Assembly (NCBI GenBank): GCA_005793345.1 | Contig: SXSU01000108.1 | Span: 1-64,000, forward strand | Source: Bdellovibrionales bacterium | GTDB taxonomy: Bacteria; Bdellovibrionota; Bdellovibrionia; Bdellovibrionales; Bdellovibrionaceae | Length of the DNA: 64,000 bases | Reading direction: 5' to 3' | Part shown: piece by piece, positions 18,742 to 27,220 of the stretch | Layout of the letters: each line of letters opens with the position of its first letter | Numbering within the stretch: position 1 is the first letter of the stretch | Notes under the pieces: generated by a model | The model's input: the letters and a program-made list of their open reading frames with translations, nothing else | Databases searched by the model: none | What the model was told of the DNA's origin: nothing | Made by a program: the position numbers and the translations under genes

Positions 18742-21700
18742 AGTACACCTAATCCATCAAAATTATTTATCGAAATGATTTTTTCATCATTATCAAAAGT
18801 GAACGTAGAATCTAAATCTTTTAAACTTTTTAAACTTAAAAAATAATATTCATTATATGTATTGAATTCTCGTCCCTGTTTTATTGCTGCTTTAAAACTA
18901 TCTGTTGCTTTATCCTTAAAAGGTTTTGCACTTGCTGCGACACTTTCTTTATACTTCTTAATTACATTTTCATCTTTACCTAATTCTTTTGGAATAGGTG
19001 CTTTTAAAAATGACTCTAACATATGTTTATTTGCTCTACCCACTAATGATAAGGCGTGAACTATTTCATCAGGATTATCATATTTTACAATTTCAGATAA
19101 TTCAGAATTAAGCTGATTTAATAAACTTAACTTCATATCAACTGCTTTTTTTATTTTTGCTGAATCGGTGGGGATTGTAATTGTTCTTAGTTGATTAAAA
19201 AGTAATTCTGATTTTTCCATTTGAAACTTCGAAGCAAACTCAGCTCCGGGGCCTTTTAGCAATGGAACTAATTCTTTTTGTTTTTTAATTGTTTGAAATT
19301 TCCAATATCGCGCCTTTTCTTCGTCCTTTAAAGCCATATAGTGAATGGCATTATCATAATGAGATTCAATTAACATATATGGATCTTTACCAGTTGCTAT
19401 ATAGTTTTTACTCATCTCAATTGCTTGTTGATACCTCTTATTTCGTTTATTAAGTTGTGATAATTTATAATAAATATCAGGTTTTTCATGTTCTTTAGCG
19501 AGCTTTAAAAAATTTTGATAATTTCTTATAGCTCTTTCGACATCATTTAAAGCATCAAACAAAAGAGCACCGTTATAATAATAGTTTGCAGCTTGTGGAG
19601 ATCTACCTTCTTGATCTGCAGCAATTATATATGAGTATGCTGCATTTTGGTAAAGTCCCATATCTTGAAACATTTTCGGTAAAATTTTATTTACTTTAAA
19701 TTTAAGAGCTTGTGATTCTTTCGTAGTACTTTTCTGAACATTTTCAAAACTAGCAATTGCTTTTAAAGGAAGGTTTGCACGATCATAATTAACACCTGCA
19801 TTAAATTGTGAAGCAGGATATAAATTTGAACGAGGATATTTTATTCCAAACTCTTGATATTTAATTGCGCTACCCACAAAATCTTTTTTTTCTTCTAAAT
19901 CTTGTGCTGCTTTGAATGCCGCTTTTTCTAATACAGATTTTACTTCTGTGGCCGACTCAGTATCAGCAAATTTCTCATTAGAAAGTAAATCTGTAGCTGT
20001 TTTTTCAAGTCCAACATAATCTTTTTTCAAACTATAAATATCTAAAAGTAAATTAGATGAATATTCAGCTTGCTTTGACTTTGGATAGTCTTTCACTATT
20101 ATTTTAAAGTGTTTTTCAGCCTCATCAAAATGATTTGATAAATAGTATAATCGCGCCATTCTAAATCTCAGTTCTACATTTTTTTCTCCCTTTGGATAAG
20201 TAACGAGATACCATTCACCATTCTCTACAAACTTTTTAACTTTAGGATCGAAATCAATTCGTTCTGTTGATTTGTTAACTCTTTTTTGCATTTCCTCTTC
20301 AGTTGGAAGATCTTTTTCTAATCCCAAGATCATATTCATTGAAGATTTTGCTCCATATTTACCATTTGGAGCATTTTTTGCAACCCATTGATATTGCTCG
20401 GCAGCTTCACCGTAATGTTGCATATCGTACAAAAGTTCTCCATAGAAAAACATCATATCAGGATAATAGCTTGAGTCTTTAAACTCAGCTAAATATAGTT
20501 TATACCCCTCCAAAGTCATTTCTTGAGAAACTTTTCCTTTTGAGTTCTGAGCGGCTTGATGATGATGTAAAATATAAGCTCTTAAAAAACTTTCACTCAT
20601 TTTTAGACTATTTTGAACAAGTTCAGATTTTGCACTATTTGCTTTATGCCAATCTGATTCTTTTCCATAATTTTTTATTAAATCATATAACTCTTTTCTA
20701 AATGTTTGATTATTTAATAAATTAACATACGAACTAACAATTTGATATTGATAATCATAAGTTTTGGGATGAGTAGGATTTAATTCTATTAGTTTTTTAA
20801 AAATAATATGGGATTTTTCTTTATATCCCTTATCAGTATAAAAATATGCTAATTTTTCTAACTCGGCAAAAACTTTCGATTCACCAAACATATCTTTAAA
20901 GTAATCATAAGCATTACTCGGATCACCGACATCAACATAAAAAACAACTAAATCTCTTTTTGCTTCATCATCAAGTTTTGCAAAGTTAGCTTGTTTATCA
21001 CTCAATCTAACAATCATTTCTAAATACTTCATTCCCTCTTTGGTTCGACCTTGTTTATATAAACACCAAGCTCCTTTATAAATAGCAAAAGCAAAAAGTC
21101 TAGAGTCTTTACTTTTTATCACACGACTATAATTCTCATACGCTACAGACCATTGATTTGTATCAAAGTAATATTCACCAACCGAGAAGTATGCTTCATT
21201 GACATAATGACTATTAGGATATTCAGTAAATAACCGAGTATAATATGCAGTTCCCTTTTTTACTTCTCCAATTTCAAAATAATTAAAACCTAAAAAGTAA
21301 AGGGCCTGATCCATCTTTTTTTCGTTTTTAAAATCACGAACATAATACTCATAAAGCTGAATGGACTTTTTATTGTATTCTCGTGATTCACTCAAATCAA
21401 TAATAGGCTTTCGTGATATTTTTTTTTCATTAAACAATTTAAGTTTAGCTTCATATTCAATTTGTTTTCGACTCGAAATATAGTCCGCTTTTTCTACATA
21501 AAGTTCTGCTAATCGCAACCAAAGTTCGCCACGATTGGGGCTATTTTTTAATTTTTGAGTGAGTTTAAATAATTCTTTAATTTGTTGGTCCGTTACTTTT
21601 TCTAAGGCTACTCGATTGTTATCGACTCCTTCTGATGACATTATTTCTGAACTTCGAGGTGGCTGAATTGAACCAAAATCAACATGCTGTCTTTTACTAT

Positions 21701-21878
21701 TATTATAATATGTTTGTTGCGGAAGAGTAATCGATTGTTTAGTTGACATAGTATTATTCTCTTTGGACATTTCTACTCGTCTTAAAAGTTCGCCAACTGT
21801 TTTTTCTGCTCCAATTGCATTTGAATTAACAAATATAAATAGTGTACCCAATAATTTTATCGCTAATTTAAATTGCAT
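18738..21878 (-). CDS. Large periplasmic TPR protein (GltD/AgnA-like)
   Basis: 1046-residue exported protein. A signal peptide (about 1-24, ending SNAIGA) is followed by an array of TPR-type helical hairpins over almost the full length, for example ALYFLGFNYFEIGEVKKGTA, YFSVGEYYFDTNQWSVAYEN, ASQFNAGVNYDRANLPLKAI and YYNGALLFDALNDVERAIRN. It probably acts as a long periplasmic scaffold between the inner-membrane FHA-TonB/TolQR unit and outer-membrane parts, as proposed for the large TPR protein of the Glt complex (inference by analogy). An AGGAGA element precedes the ATG. A palindromic repeat array separates it from the upstream TPR gene. Confidence 0.85.
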   Translation of the reverse strand: MQFKLAIKLLGTLFIFVNSNAIGAEKTVGELLRRVEMSKENNTMSTKQSITLPQQTYYNNSKRQHVDFGSIQPPRSSEIMSSEGVDNNRVALEKVTDQQIKELFKLTQKLKNSPNRGELWLRLAELYVEKADYISSRKQIEYEAKLKLFNEKKISRKPIIDLSESREYNKKSIQLYEYYVRDFKNEKKMDQALYFLGFNYFEIGEVKKGTAYYTRLFTEYPNSHYVNEAYFSVGEYYFDTNQWSVAYENYSRVIKSKDSRLFAFAIYKGAWCLYKQGRTKEGMKYLEMIVRLSDKQANFAKLDDEAKRDLVVFYVDVGDPSNAYDYFKDMFGESKVFAELEKLAYFYTDKGYKEKSHIIFKKLIELNPTHPKTYDYQYQIVSSYVNLLNNQTFRKELYDLIKNYGKESDWHKANSAKSELVQNSLKMSESFLRAYILHHHQAAQNSKGKVSQEMTLEGYKLYLAEFKDSSYYPDMMFFYGELLYDMQHYGEAAEQYQWVAKNAPNGKYGAKSSMNMILGLEKDLPTEEEMQKRVNKSTERIDFDPKVKKFVENGEWYLVTYPKGEKNVELRFRMARLYYLSNHFDEAEKHFKIIVKDYPKSKQAEYSSNLLLDIYSLKKDYVGLEKTATDLLSNEKFADTESATEVKSVLEKAAFKAAQDLEEKKDFVGSAIKYQEFGIKYPRSNLYPASQFNAGVNYDRANLPLKAIASFENVQKSTTKESQALKFKVNKILPKMFQDMGLYQNAAYSYIIAADQEGRSPQAANYYYNGALLFDALNDVERAIRNYQNFLKLAKEHEKPDIYYKLSQLNKRNKRYQQAIEMSKNYIATGKDPYMLIESHYDNAIHYMALKDEEKARYWKFQTIKKQKELVPLLKGPGAEFASKFQMEKSELLFNQLRTITIPTDSAKIKKAVDMKLSLLNQLNSELSEIVKYDNPDEIVHALSLVGRANKHMLESFLKAPIPKELGKDENVIKKYKESVAASAKPFKDKATDSFKAAIKQGREFNTYNEYYFLSLKSLKDLDSTFTFDNDEKIISINNFDGLGVL

Positions 21879-21956
21879 TCTTATCTCCTCATTATAACAG
21901 ATATCGGAAATTTATTTTTAAATTCAAAATCTTTAATCCAACCAAAAAAAACGTCG

Positions 21957-22010
21957 CTTGATTATGTCTGATAAAATCGCGAAGCGATCAGACTTAATCA
22001 TTAGCAGTTA
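21957..22010 (-). repeat. Palindromic repeat module A, copy 1
   Basis: Outer arms GATTATGTCTG and CAGACTTAATC enclose an inner hairpin ATCGC-GAA-GCGAT, with tail ATTAGCAGTTA. Read on the minus strand it is the fourth element of an A-B-C-A array. Confidence 0.85.
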
Positions 22011-22051
22011 GTTATTAAGAAAATTCAAACTCCATTTTGGATTTTCTTAAT
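22011..22051 (-). repeat. Palindromic repeat module C, copy 1
   Basis: Stem AAGAAAAT/ATTTTCTT around a CAAACT-containing loop. It corresponds to the TGAAAA...TTTTCA hairpin at 41091-41120. Confidence 0.65.
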
Positions 22052-22090
22052 TCTGGGGTGATTGAAAATCACCCCCAACAAACAAGAAAA
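22052..22090 (-). repeat. Palindromic repeat module B, copy 1
   Basis: Hairpin GGGGTGATT-GAA-AATCACCCC at 22055-22075, flanked by AACAAACAAGAAAA, the reverse complement of the TTTTCTTGTTT flank of other copies. Confidence 0.8.
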
Positions 22091-22155
22091 TAACTGCTTA
22101 TGATTATGTCTGATATAATCAGCGCAAGCTGATCAGACTTAATCATTAGCAGTTA
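22091..22155 (-). repeat. Palindromic repeat module A, copy 2 (supplies a stop codon)
   Basis: Full-length copy: TAACTGCTTATGATTATGTC to ATTAGCAGTTA, with inner hairpin ATCAGC-GCAA-GCTGAT in place of ATCGC-GAA-GCGAT. The last three bases (22153-22155) are the TAA stop of the TPR gene read on the minus strand. Confidence 0.88.
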
Positions 22156-23706
22156 TTTTTTTTCGCAAGAATTCTTCCCAATATAAAAATAATTACCAAT
22201 TTCATCGAGCCAAAACTCTCCTCGAAAAGGATAATATTCGTATCCATTTTTTACATAAAACTCACGATCAACATCTTCGTTTATTGATTTTGGATCTTCT
22301 TTCTTTTGACCCAAAATTTGCATTTGAAGTTTTTCCTTTTGAAGATTTATTAATTCATATCTCAGAAATCCTACCTGTTCGTTAAGATCTTTTAATTCTG
22401 CACGCACAAAAACTAAATGAGCTTTTGTTTTAATTCCAATAAATGCTTTAGTATTTTTAATTCGATTTTCGATTAAGCGAATTGAATACTTACCTAAATT
22501 TGAAGATGTAAAAGAATAACTCATATTTTCAATTTCTTTTTTCTCTTCAAATAATTTTCGTAAATAATTTAAGTTATTTGAAACATTCCCTCTACCTATT
22601 ATATATCTTTGAATATTATATGGAATTTTTCCTTCATTACTTTTTTTATTATTTTTTAAATTTGTAAGGTTGAGCAGTCCTTTCTCGACTTCACCATAAA
22701 AAGCAAGTGGTTCATTTGTGTTTCGAAGAAAATTTCCAATGATTTCTTCTGAACGTCCATAGTTTTCTTCATATAGTTTTAATACTTTTTCTAATTCATC
22801 ATACTGGCAAATAAATAAATATACGATAGACCTTAATATTAAATATTCTGGGTTATAAATATCGCTATAATAATCTGAATGTATCGATTGAAAATTTCCA
22901 AGGGAAGATCTAATTCTTCCTGATCGCAAAAAAGCCCATGTTGATTCAAATAATGATTGATGCCAAAACTCGTGATCTCGTGGAATTTTTAAATAATAAG
23001 AAATACTTTTATCCCATTTTTGCATTTGATAATATGTTCTCGCTAATCCAAGAGTAGCTGCTAGTTTTAAATCATCAATTGGACCTTTCTTTTTTCTTAA
23101 ATTCAAGAGCTGTTGAAATTTATCTATTGCAATTTCTGTTTCATTTAAATGTGCATAAGACATTGCTTGATAATATAATGCTTCTTCGTAGTATCTATGG
23201 TTATCGCTAACTTTATCAAAAGCTTGGGTAGCTCCTTTATAATCTTGATTATCGAACTTAACTTCGCCCATACGATAATAAAGCATATCCCTGTGTTCTG
23301 CTGGAAATTCATTTAATTTTATTTTAGAAAATGCGTAGTTTAAAATTGTTTTATCTCCTAGTTCATCTGCAACAACCATTAACATTGAAACTGCCCGTTG
23401 AAAGTTTTTACTATCATTTGAGGTAATTACGTTTACAAATTGCCAAGCTGCAACTTGTGGTAAATTTAGTTCAATCAATATTTTTCCAAGATTGAGGTAG
23501 ATTTCACCTCTTTGATTTTTTAATTCTGGTCGCCTAACTAAATTAAAAAGAGCTGCAGCTGCTGCTGTGTAATTTTTCTTTTGAGCCATACCATATGCTT
23601 CTTGCAGAGCTTCTTGATAAGAAGCAAGCGCTCCAACAGGAGTCAAAAAAATAATAAATTGAATAGCAAAAACAATTTTTAATATGGATTTAATTTTTAT
23701 TCTCAT
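22153..23706 (-). CDS. Exported TPR-repeat protein of the Glt-like cluster
   Basis: 517-residue exported protein. A signal peptide (about 1-28, ending VGALA) is followed by TPR-like helices through about residue 260, for example AYGMAQKKNYTAAAAALFNL, YRMGEVKFDNQDYKGATQAF and YYQAMSYAHLNETEIAIDKF. The C-terminal half is helical and charged, perhaps coiled coil (about 400-460), and ends in GYEYYPFRGEFWLDEIGNY. Its start overlaps the upstream beta-barrel gene by 4 bp, so the two are coupled. Its stop codon lies in a repeat. A GltC-like role at the outer-membrane side is a guess from size, TPR content and position. Confidence 0.8.
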   Translation of the reverse strand: MRIKIKSILKIVFAIQFIIFLTPVGALASYQEALQEAYGMAQKKNYTAAAAALFNLVRRPELKNQRGEIYLNLGKILIELNLPQVAAWQFVNVITSNDSKNFQRAVSMLMVVADELGDKTILNYAFSKIKLNEFPAEHRDMLYYRMGEVKFDNQDYKGATQAFDKVSDNHRYYEEALYYQAMSYAHLNETEIAIDKFQQLLNLRKKKGPIDDLKLAATLGLARTYYQMQKWDKSISYYLKIPRDHEFWHQSLFESTWAFLRSGRIRSSLGNFQSIHSDYYSDIYNPEYLILRSIVYLFICQYDELEKVLKLYEENYGRSEEIIGNFLRNTNEPLAFYGEVEKGLLNLTNLKNNKKSNEGKIPYNIQRYIIGRGNVSNNLNYLRKLFEEKKEIENMSYSFTSSNLGKYSIRLIENRIKNTKAFIGIKTKAHLVFVRAELKDLNEQVGFLRYELINLQKEKLQMQILGQKKEDPKSINEDVDREFYVKNGYEYYPFRGEFWLDEIGNYFYIGKNSCEKK

Positions 23707-24545
23707 CTGTACTTTGCTCCTGGAAATAATAAACTGACACCTATACCTAAAAATAAATCATTAAATTGTTGTTTTTTGGCCGCTCCAGTAGAACCCGAAG
23801 TCATTGAAGATATTTGATCAACGTCAACGCTGTAATTATTGGAACTTAAATCCCATCTAAAAACTAAATCTTTATTGATTGCTAAAGTTTGCCCTAAACC
23901 TAAATGTAAAGTCGGAGCTGATTTTGAAGTTGTAGTTTTAGTTGATCCAAGTCCTAAAGTAATAAATGTATCAAAAGGGACAATTGCTCGATCTAACCAA
24001 GTCATTTTTCCATAAAATGGCGAATATATTAAATCTACTCCTGTGTATGAATCGGAACTTACAAGTGTTGCTGTTTTTACTTTATGAAAATCACTTAAGT
24101 CTTGAGTAACTTGTTTAGGATTTATATTTAATTTCATCGCTGATACTTCTAATCCTAAATACTCCGTAAAATAAAACCCTAATCGTCCAATTAATCCTAC
24201 ACCTTGAAAAAATGGATTATTTGTCAAATAATTTCCGCCTAAATTTAATTGCATTCGATTAGTTTTTGGTAAATATCTTTTTTGAATTACTGTAACTTGT
24301 GAAAAAGGAGCCAAATATTTTAAATCTGAATATTTAAAATTAGTTTTTTTTTCTGGCTCATTATTTACTTTTTCATTTGGTTTAGGTTCAGGGGGTGAAC
24401 TTTTTAATAATTCAGCTTCGATCGCATCTAAATCAGGATCTCCCTCTGACGTTGCGACTTGTGCCTCACTTAAATTAGGTTGAACTAAAATTAATATTAT
24501 TAAAAAAATTAATAACAACTCAGATTTAATCGAAAATTTAGCCAT
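23703..24545 (-). CDS. Outer-membrane beta-barrel protein of the Glt-like cluster
   Basis: 280-residue exported protein. Signal peptide residues about 8-28 (LLLIFLIILILVQPNLSEA) are followed by an acidic Pro/Glu linker (about 35-70), then alternating strands with aromatic girdles: RMQLNLGGNYLTNN, VGLIGRLGFYFTEYLGLEVS and TFITLGLGSTK. This fits an 8-10 stranded outer-membrane barrel with a periplasmic N-terminal extension. Several small barrels (GltA, GltB, GltH) occur in the Myxococcus Glt system. It is the first gene of the operon by direction; AAAGGAA precedes the ATG. Confidence 0.8.
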   Translation of the reverse strand: MAKFSIKSELLLIFLIILILVQPNLSEAQVATSEGDPDLDAIEAELLKSSPPEPKPNEKVNNEPEKKTNFKYSDLKYLAPFSQVTVIQKRYLPKTNRMQLNLGGNYLTNNPFFQGVGLIGRLGFYFTEYLGLEVSAMKLNINPKQVTQDLSDFHKVKTATLVSSDSYTGVDLIYSPFYGKMTWLDRAIVPFDTFITLGLGSTKTTTSKSAPTLHLGLGQTLAINKDLVFRWDLSSNNYSVDVDQISSMTSGSTGAAKKQQFNDLFLGIGVSLLFPGAKYR

Positions 24546-24755
24546 ACTGTAAATTCCTTTTTAGCAGCATTAACTAAATTTTAATAAACTTAAAATGTGC
24601 TTCGTCATTCGACAAATAGTTGCACAATTAAATCTAAAAAAATTTAGCAACAGACTAGGACCAGCAAAAAAATGCATAGATCTACTATTACTAAACTACA
24701 GAATTTATTTATATTTATGTACTATTCTATATCAAACTAGACATTAGTCTTAATA

Positions 24756-25241
24756 CTATGAGCGCATATTATTGAATTGTAGAGGGACTTTATAATCTTG
24801 TCCTCTTAACAAAGAAATAGTTGCTTGTAAATCATCAATGCTTTTGGACGTTACACGAATTTTTTCATCGGCGATTTGAGCTTGAACTTTTAATTTACTA
24901 TCTTTTATGGCTTTTATTATATCTTTAGAGATTTCTTTATCAATACCTTGGGCTAGGGTAATTTTTTGTTTTAGCATATTACCACCAACTGGATTTGCAT
25001 CATCAACTTTTAAAGATTTTATATCAATTCCACGTTTATGTACTTTTGATTGAAGAATACTAAGCATAGCACCAATTTTGTATTCATCTTCGGCTTGCAA
25101 AGTAATTTCTTTTTTATCCCAAACAATTTCTGCTTTACTGCCTTTAAAATCATAACGCCCTTCAACTTCTTTACGAGCTTGATTTACAGCATTGTCAACT
25201 TCTTGCATATTAACTTCAGAAACCACATCAAAAGAGGGCAT
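24756..25241 (-). CDS. yajQ: YajQ-family nucleotide-binding protein
   Basis: 161-residue cytosolic protein of the YajQ/UPF0234 family, whose members bind nucleotides; some have been reported as cyclic di-GMP effectors. Family features: MPSFDVVSEVNMQEVDNAVN at the start, GRYDFKGS, DEYKIGAMLSILQSK, and the C-terminal RVTSKSIDDLQATISLLRG. Length matches the family (about 160). It is separated from the downstream barrel gene by about 210 bp and from the OmpA-like gene by a hairpin, so it is probably monocistronic. In a predator-like genome a cyclic di-GMP link would be of interest, but sequence alone cannot show it. Confidence 0.95.
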   Translation of the reverse strand: MPSFDVVSEVNMQEVDNAVNQARKEVEGRYDFKGSKAEIVWDKKEITLQAEDEYKIGAMLSILQSKVHKRGIDIKSLKVDDANPVGGNMLKQKITLAQGIDKEISKDIIKAIKDSKLKVQAQIADEKIRVTSKSIDDLQATISLLRGQDYKVPLQFNNMRS

Positions 25242-25264
25242 ATTTTTATCCTACTAATTGGAAA

Positions 25265-25285
25265 GGGGCGAAATTCATTCGCCCC
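25265..25285 (-). terminator. Hairpin after the OmpA-like lipoprotein gene
   Basis: Perfect 8 bp stem GGGGCGAA/TTCGCCCC with a 5-base loop between the ompA-like stop (25298) and the yajQ start. The T-run on the minus strand is short (TTT). Confidence 0.65.
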
Positions 25286-25297
25286 AAAATATTAGAC

Positions 25298-25972
25298 TTA
25301 TTTTTTAACTTCTTCTTGAGGAACTTTATTTGGATCAACAGCGATTTCAATTTCTACACGACGATTTTTTGAACGACCATCTGTAGTTTTATTATCAGCT
25401 ACTGGTACGCTCTCACCCATTCCGACAATTGTAACTGTTTCAGCTGGAACTCCAGTTTTAATTAGTTGTTGTTTAACATTTTCAGCTCTTTTTTCTGATA
25501 ATGTTTTATTTAAATCATCAGCCCCTTGATCATCAGTATGACCTTTAACTGTAATAATATTTTCTGGATATTTTTTTAGAATATCACCAAGCTTTGTAAT
25601 GCTCTCTAGTGCTTTTGGTTTTAAATCTGATTTTCCAGATTCAAATAAAATATCACTTTTAAGTTGAGTCACAATTCCTTGTTCTGTTCTTTTTGTTTCA
25701 GCAACTTGTTTTAATTCTTTTGCTTGTTTATCTAAACGATGTCCAATAGTACCACCCAGTGCACCACCAAGTACTGCACCAATAGCAGCTCCTTTTTCTT
25801 TGTTACCCGATTGATTTCCAACAACTGCTCCTAATACTGCTCCAGCGGCAGCACCGATACCAGCACCAGCAACAGTTTTTTTATTATCAGAAGCACAGCC
25901 CTGCAATAAACTAATTATTAGTGCAGTTGACAAAGTTACGACAACAGATCTTTTAATTGAAACAAAATTCAT
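25298..25972 (-). CDS. OmpA-family lipoprotein with glycine zipper (YiaD-like)
   Basis: 224-residue outer-membrane lipoprotein that should bind peptidoglycan. The signal peptide ends ISLLQGCAS (lipobox, Cys at about 27). A glycine-zipper segment follows (AGAGIGAAAGAVLGAVVGNQ, about 35-75). The C-terminal OmpA domain (about 105-215) has FESGKSDLKPKALESI, ITVKGHTDDQGADDLNKTLS and GRSKNRRVEIEI, with the diaminopimelate-binding Asp and Arg in place. YiaD in E. coli has the same plan and size. Confidence 0.93.
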   Translation of the reverse strand: MNFVSIKRSVVVTLSTALIISLLQGCASDNKKTVAGAGIGAAAGAVLGAVVGNQSGNKEKGAAIGAVLGGALGGTIGHRLDKQAKELKQVAETKRTEQGIVTQLKSDILFESGKSDLKPKALESITKLGDILKKYPENIITVKGHTDDQGADDLNKTLSEKRAENVKQQLIKTGVPAETVTIVGMGESVPVADNKTTDGRSKNRRVEIEIAVDPNKVPQEEVKK

Positions 25973-26068
25973 TTTTTCTCCTTTTTTAAATGTTAATAAA
26001 TATTAATTATAATTAGTTTTATATAAAAACATAAATTTAAACTAATTTCAAATTTTTTTGTAGTGAAT

Positions 26069-27214
26069 CTACTTGATAAAGTCTAACAAACTGGGTTGCA
26101 TTAATTTACCTGAGGTCTCCAAAGTAGCTTTTAATGCTGACTCTGTTTTATTGATATCACTGACCAATTGAAACACATCAGAATCTTCAATTTGAGAGGC
26201 TTTTACTCTATTATCCATAATAGATTTCTGCAAAGACTCGGAGTCGTTATTCAAAGCCATGACTCGGGCACCCACTTGAGCTCGCGTTTCAACGACTTGA
26301 TTTAAAGCCTGATCTAAAATATCAAGAGTTTCTTGAACACCTTCTTTGCTATTAGTCCGTAAAGAAACAGAAAGAGATTTAAGGGTATCAAAAACATTTA
26401 CATTTTTATTTTTATAATCTTTAAGGAGATACTCTTCACCCTCTCCATTTTCTATAAGTTCATTTTTTATATCTTCAAATTGTTCAACTCTCTCATCTGA
26501 CGATACAGATGCCAAGCCTCGCCCCTGACCTGAATATACTTTAAAAGGATTTTTATTTTCTTGTTCAAGTTCTTTTAAGTTTTCACGTGTCTCAAGATTT
26601 TTAATTAGTTCATCAGAATTTTTTGGAACTTGATTTCGTTTTTCGGTAATTCCAAAATCAGTACTTTCTTCACCCATAAAAGGCTGGTAACCAGGTATAT
26701 TCATAGTAATATATGAGTCTTTATTTACTTGTATTTGAATTTCACCTTTATCACCTTTATAGTTTCCAAATCTATCAAAAGGGGCAGATGTCGTTTTAAA
26801 GCCTCCAAAAATATATCTATCTCCCAATTTGCGATTACCAATTTGTATTGATTGATTGATGAGTTGTTCAATCTCAGTAGCTGCTACTCGGCGAGTTTCT
26901 TCACTAGCAGATGAATCACTAGCCTGACCAACTGCTAATTCTTTTGCACGCATTAATATTTCAGATAATTCTCCCAAAGATTGATCTGTCAGCTCTAAGA
27001 ACCCTTTTGCCAAATTAAGTGATTTTAAAAATTGTCTTTGCTGATTTTCTTCTGATTTTGCACCCATTACCCTTGCTGTTCCAAGTGGGTCATCAGATGG
27101 TTTATTAATTTTTTTTTGTGTAGCAGCTTGGTTTTGCAAATCATTCATCTCAGCTCTATTTTTAGAGAGATTATTATTCACTTGAGCAAAAGTCATTTTA
27201 TCTGCCACACGCAT
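26069..27214 (-). CDS. flgL: Flagellar hook-associated protein 3 (hook-filament junction)
   Basis: FlgL forms, with FlgK, the junction between hook and filament outside the cell, exported by the flagellar type III system. The 381 residues have the flagellin-like N-terminal D0/D1 helices (RVADKMTFAQVNNNLSKN, INKPSDDPLGTARVM, RAKELAVGQASDSSASEETR) and matching C-terminal helices (QVGARVMALNNDSESLQ). The central D2 region is short. The start lies 6 bp after flgK. Confidence 0.93.
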   Translation of the reverse strand: MRVADKMTFAQVNNNLSKNRAEMNDLQNQAATQKKINKPSDDPLGTARVMGAKSEENQQRQFLKSLNLAKGFLELTDQSLGELSEILMRAKELAVGQASDSSASEETRRVAATEIEQLINQSIQIGNRKLGDRYIFGGFKTTSAPFDRFGNYKGDKGEIQIQVNKDSYITMNIPGYQPFMGEESTDFGITEKRNQVPKNSDELIKNLETRENLKELEQENKNPFKVYSGQGRGLASVSSDERVEQFEDIKNELIENGEGEEYLLKDYKNKNVNVFDTLKSLSVSLRTNSKEGVQETLDILDQALNQVVETRAQVGARVMALNNDSESLQKSIMDNRVKASQIEDSDVFQLVSDINKTESALKATLETSGKLMQPSLLDFIK

Positions 27215-27220
27215 AACTTA

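Larger units (their letters stand above)
21879..22152. other. Intergenic region filled by the A-C-B-A repeat array
   Basis: 274 bp between two genes that otherwise look like one operon. About 200 bp is the composite palindromic repeat described separately (21957-22155). The remaining 78 bp next to the large TPR gene is plain AT-rich leader. Whether the hairpins terminate, attenuate or protect the transcript is not visible. Confidence 0.8.

Noticed and set aside
21957-22155. CRISPR array
   Set aside because: Repeat copies are palindromic modules of different kinds without regular unique spacers, and no cas gene is in the window.
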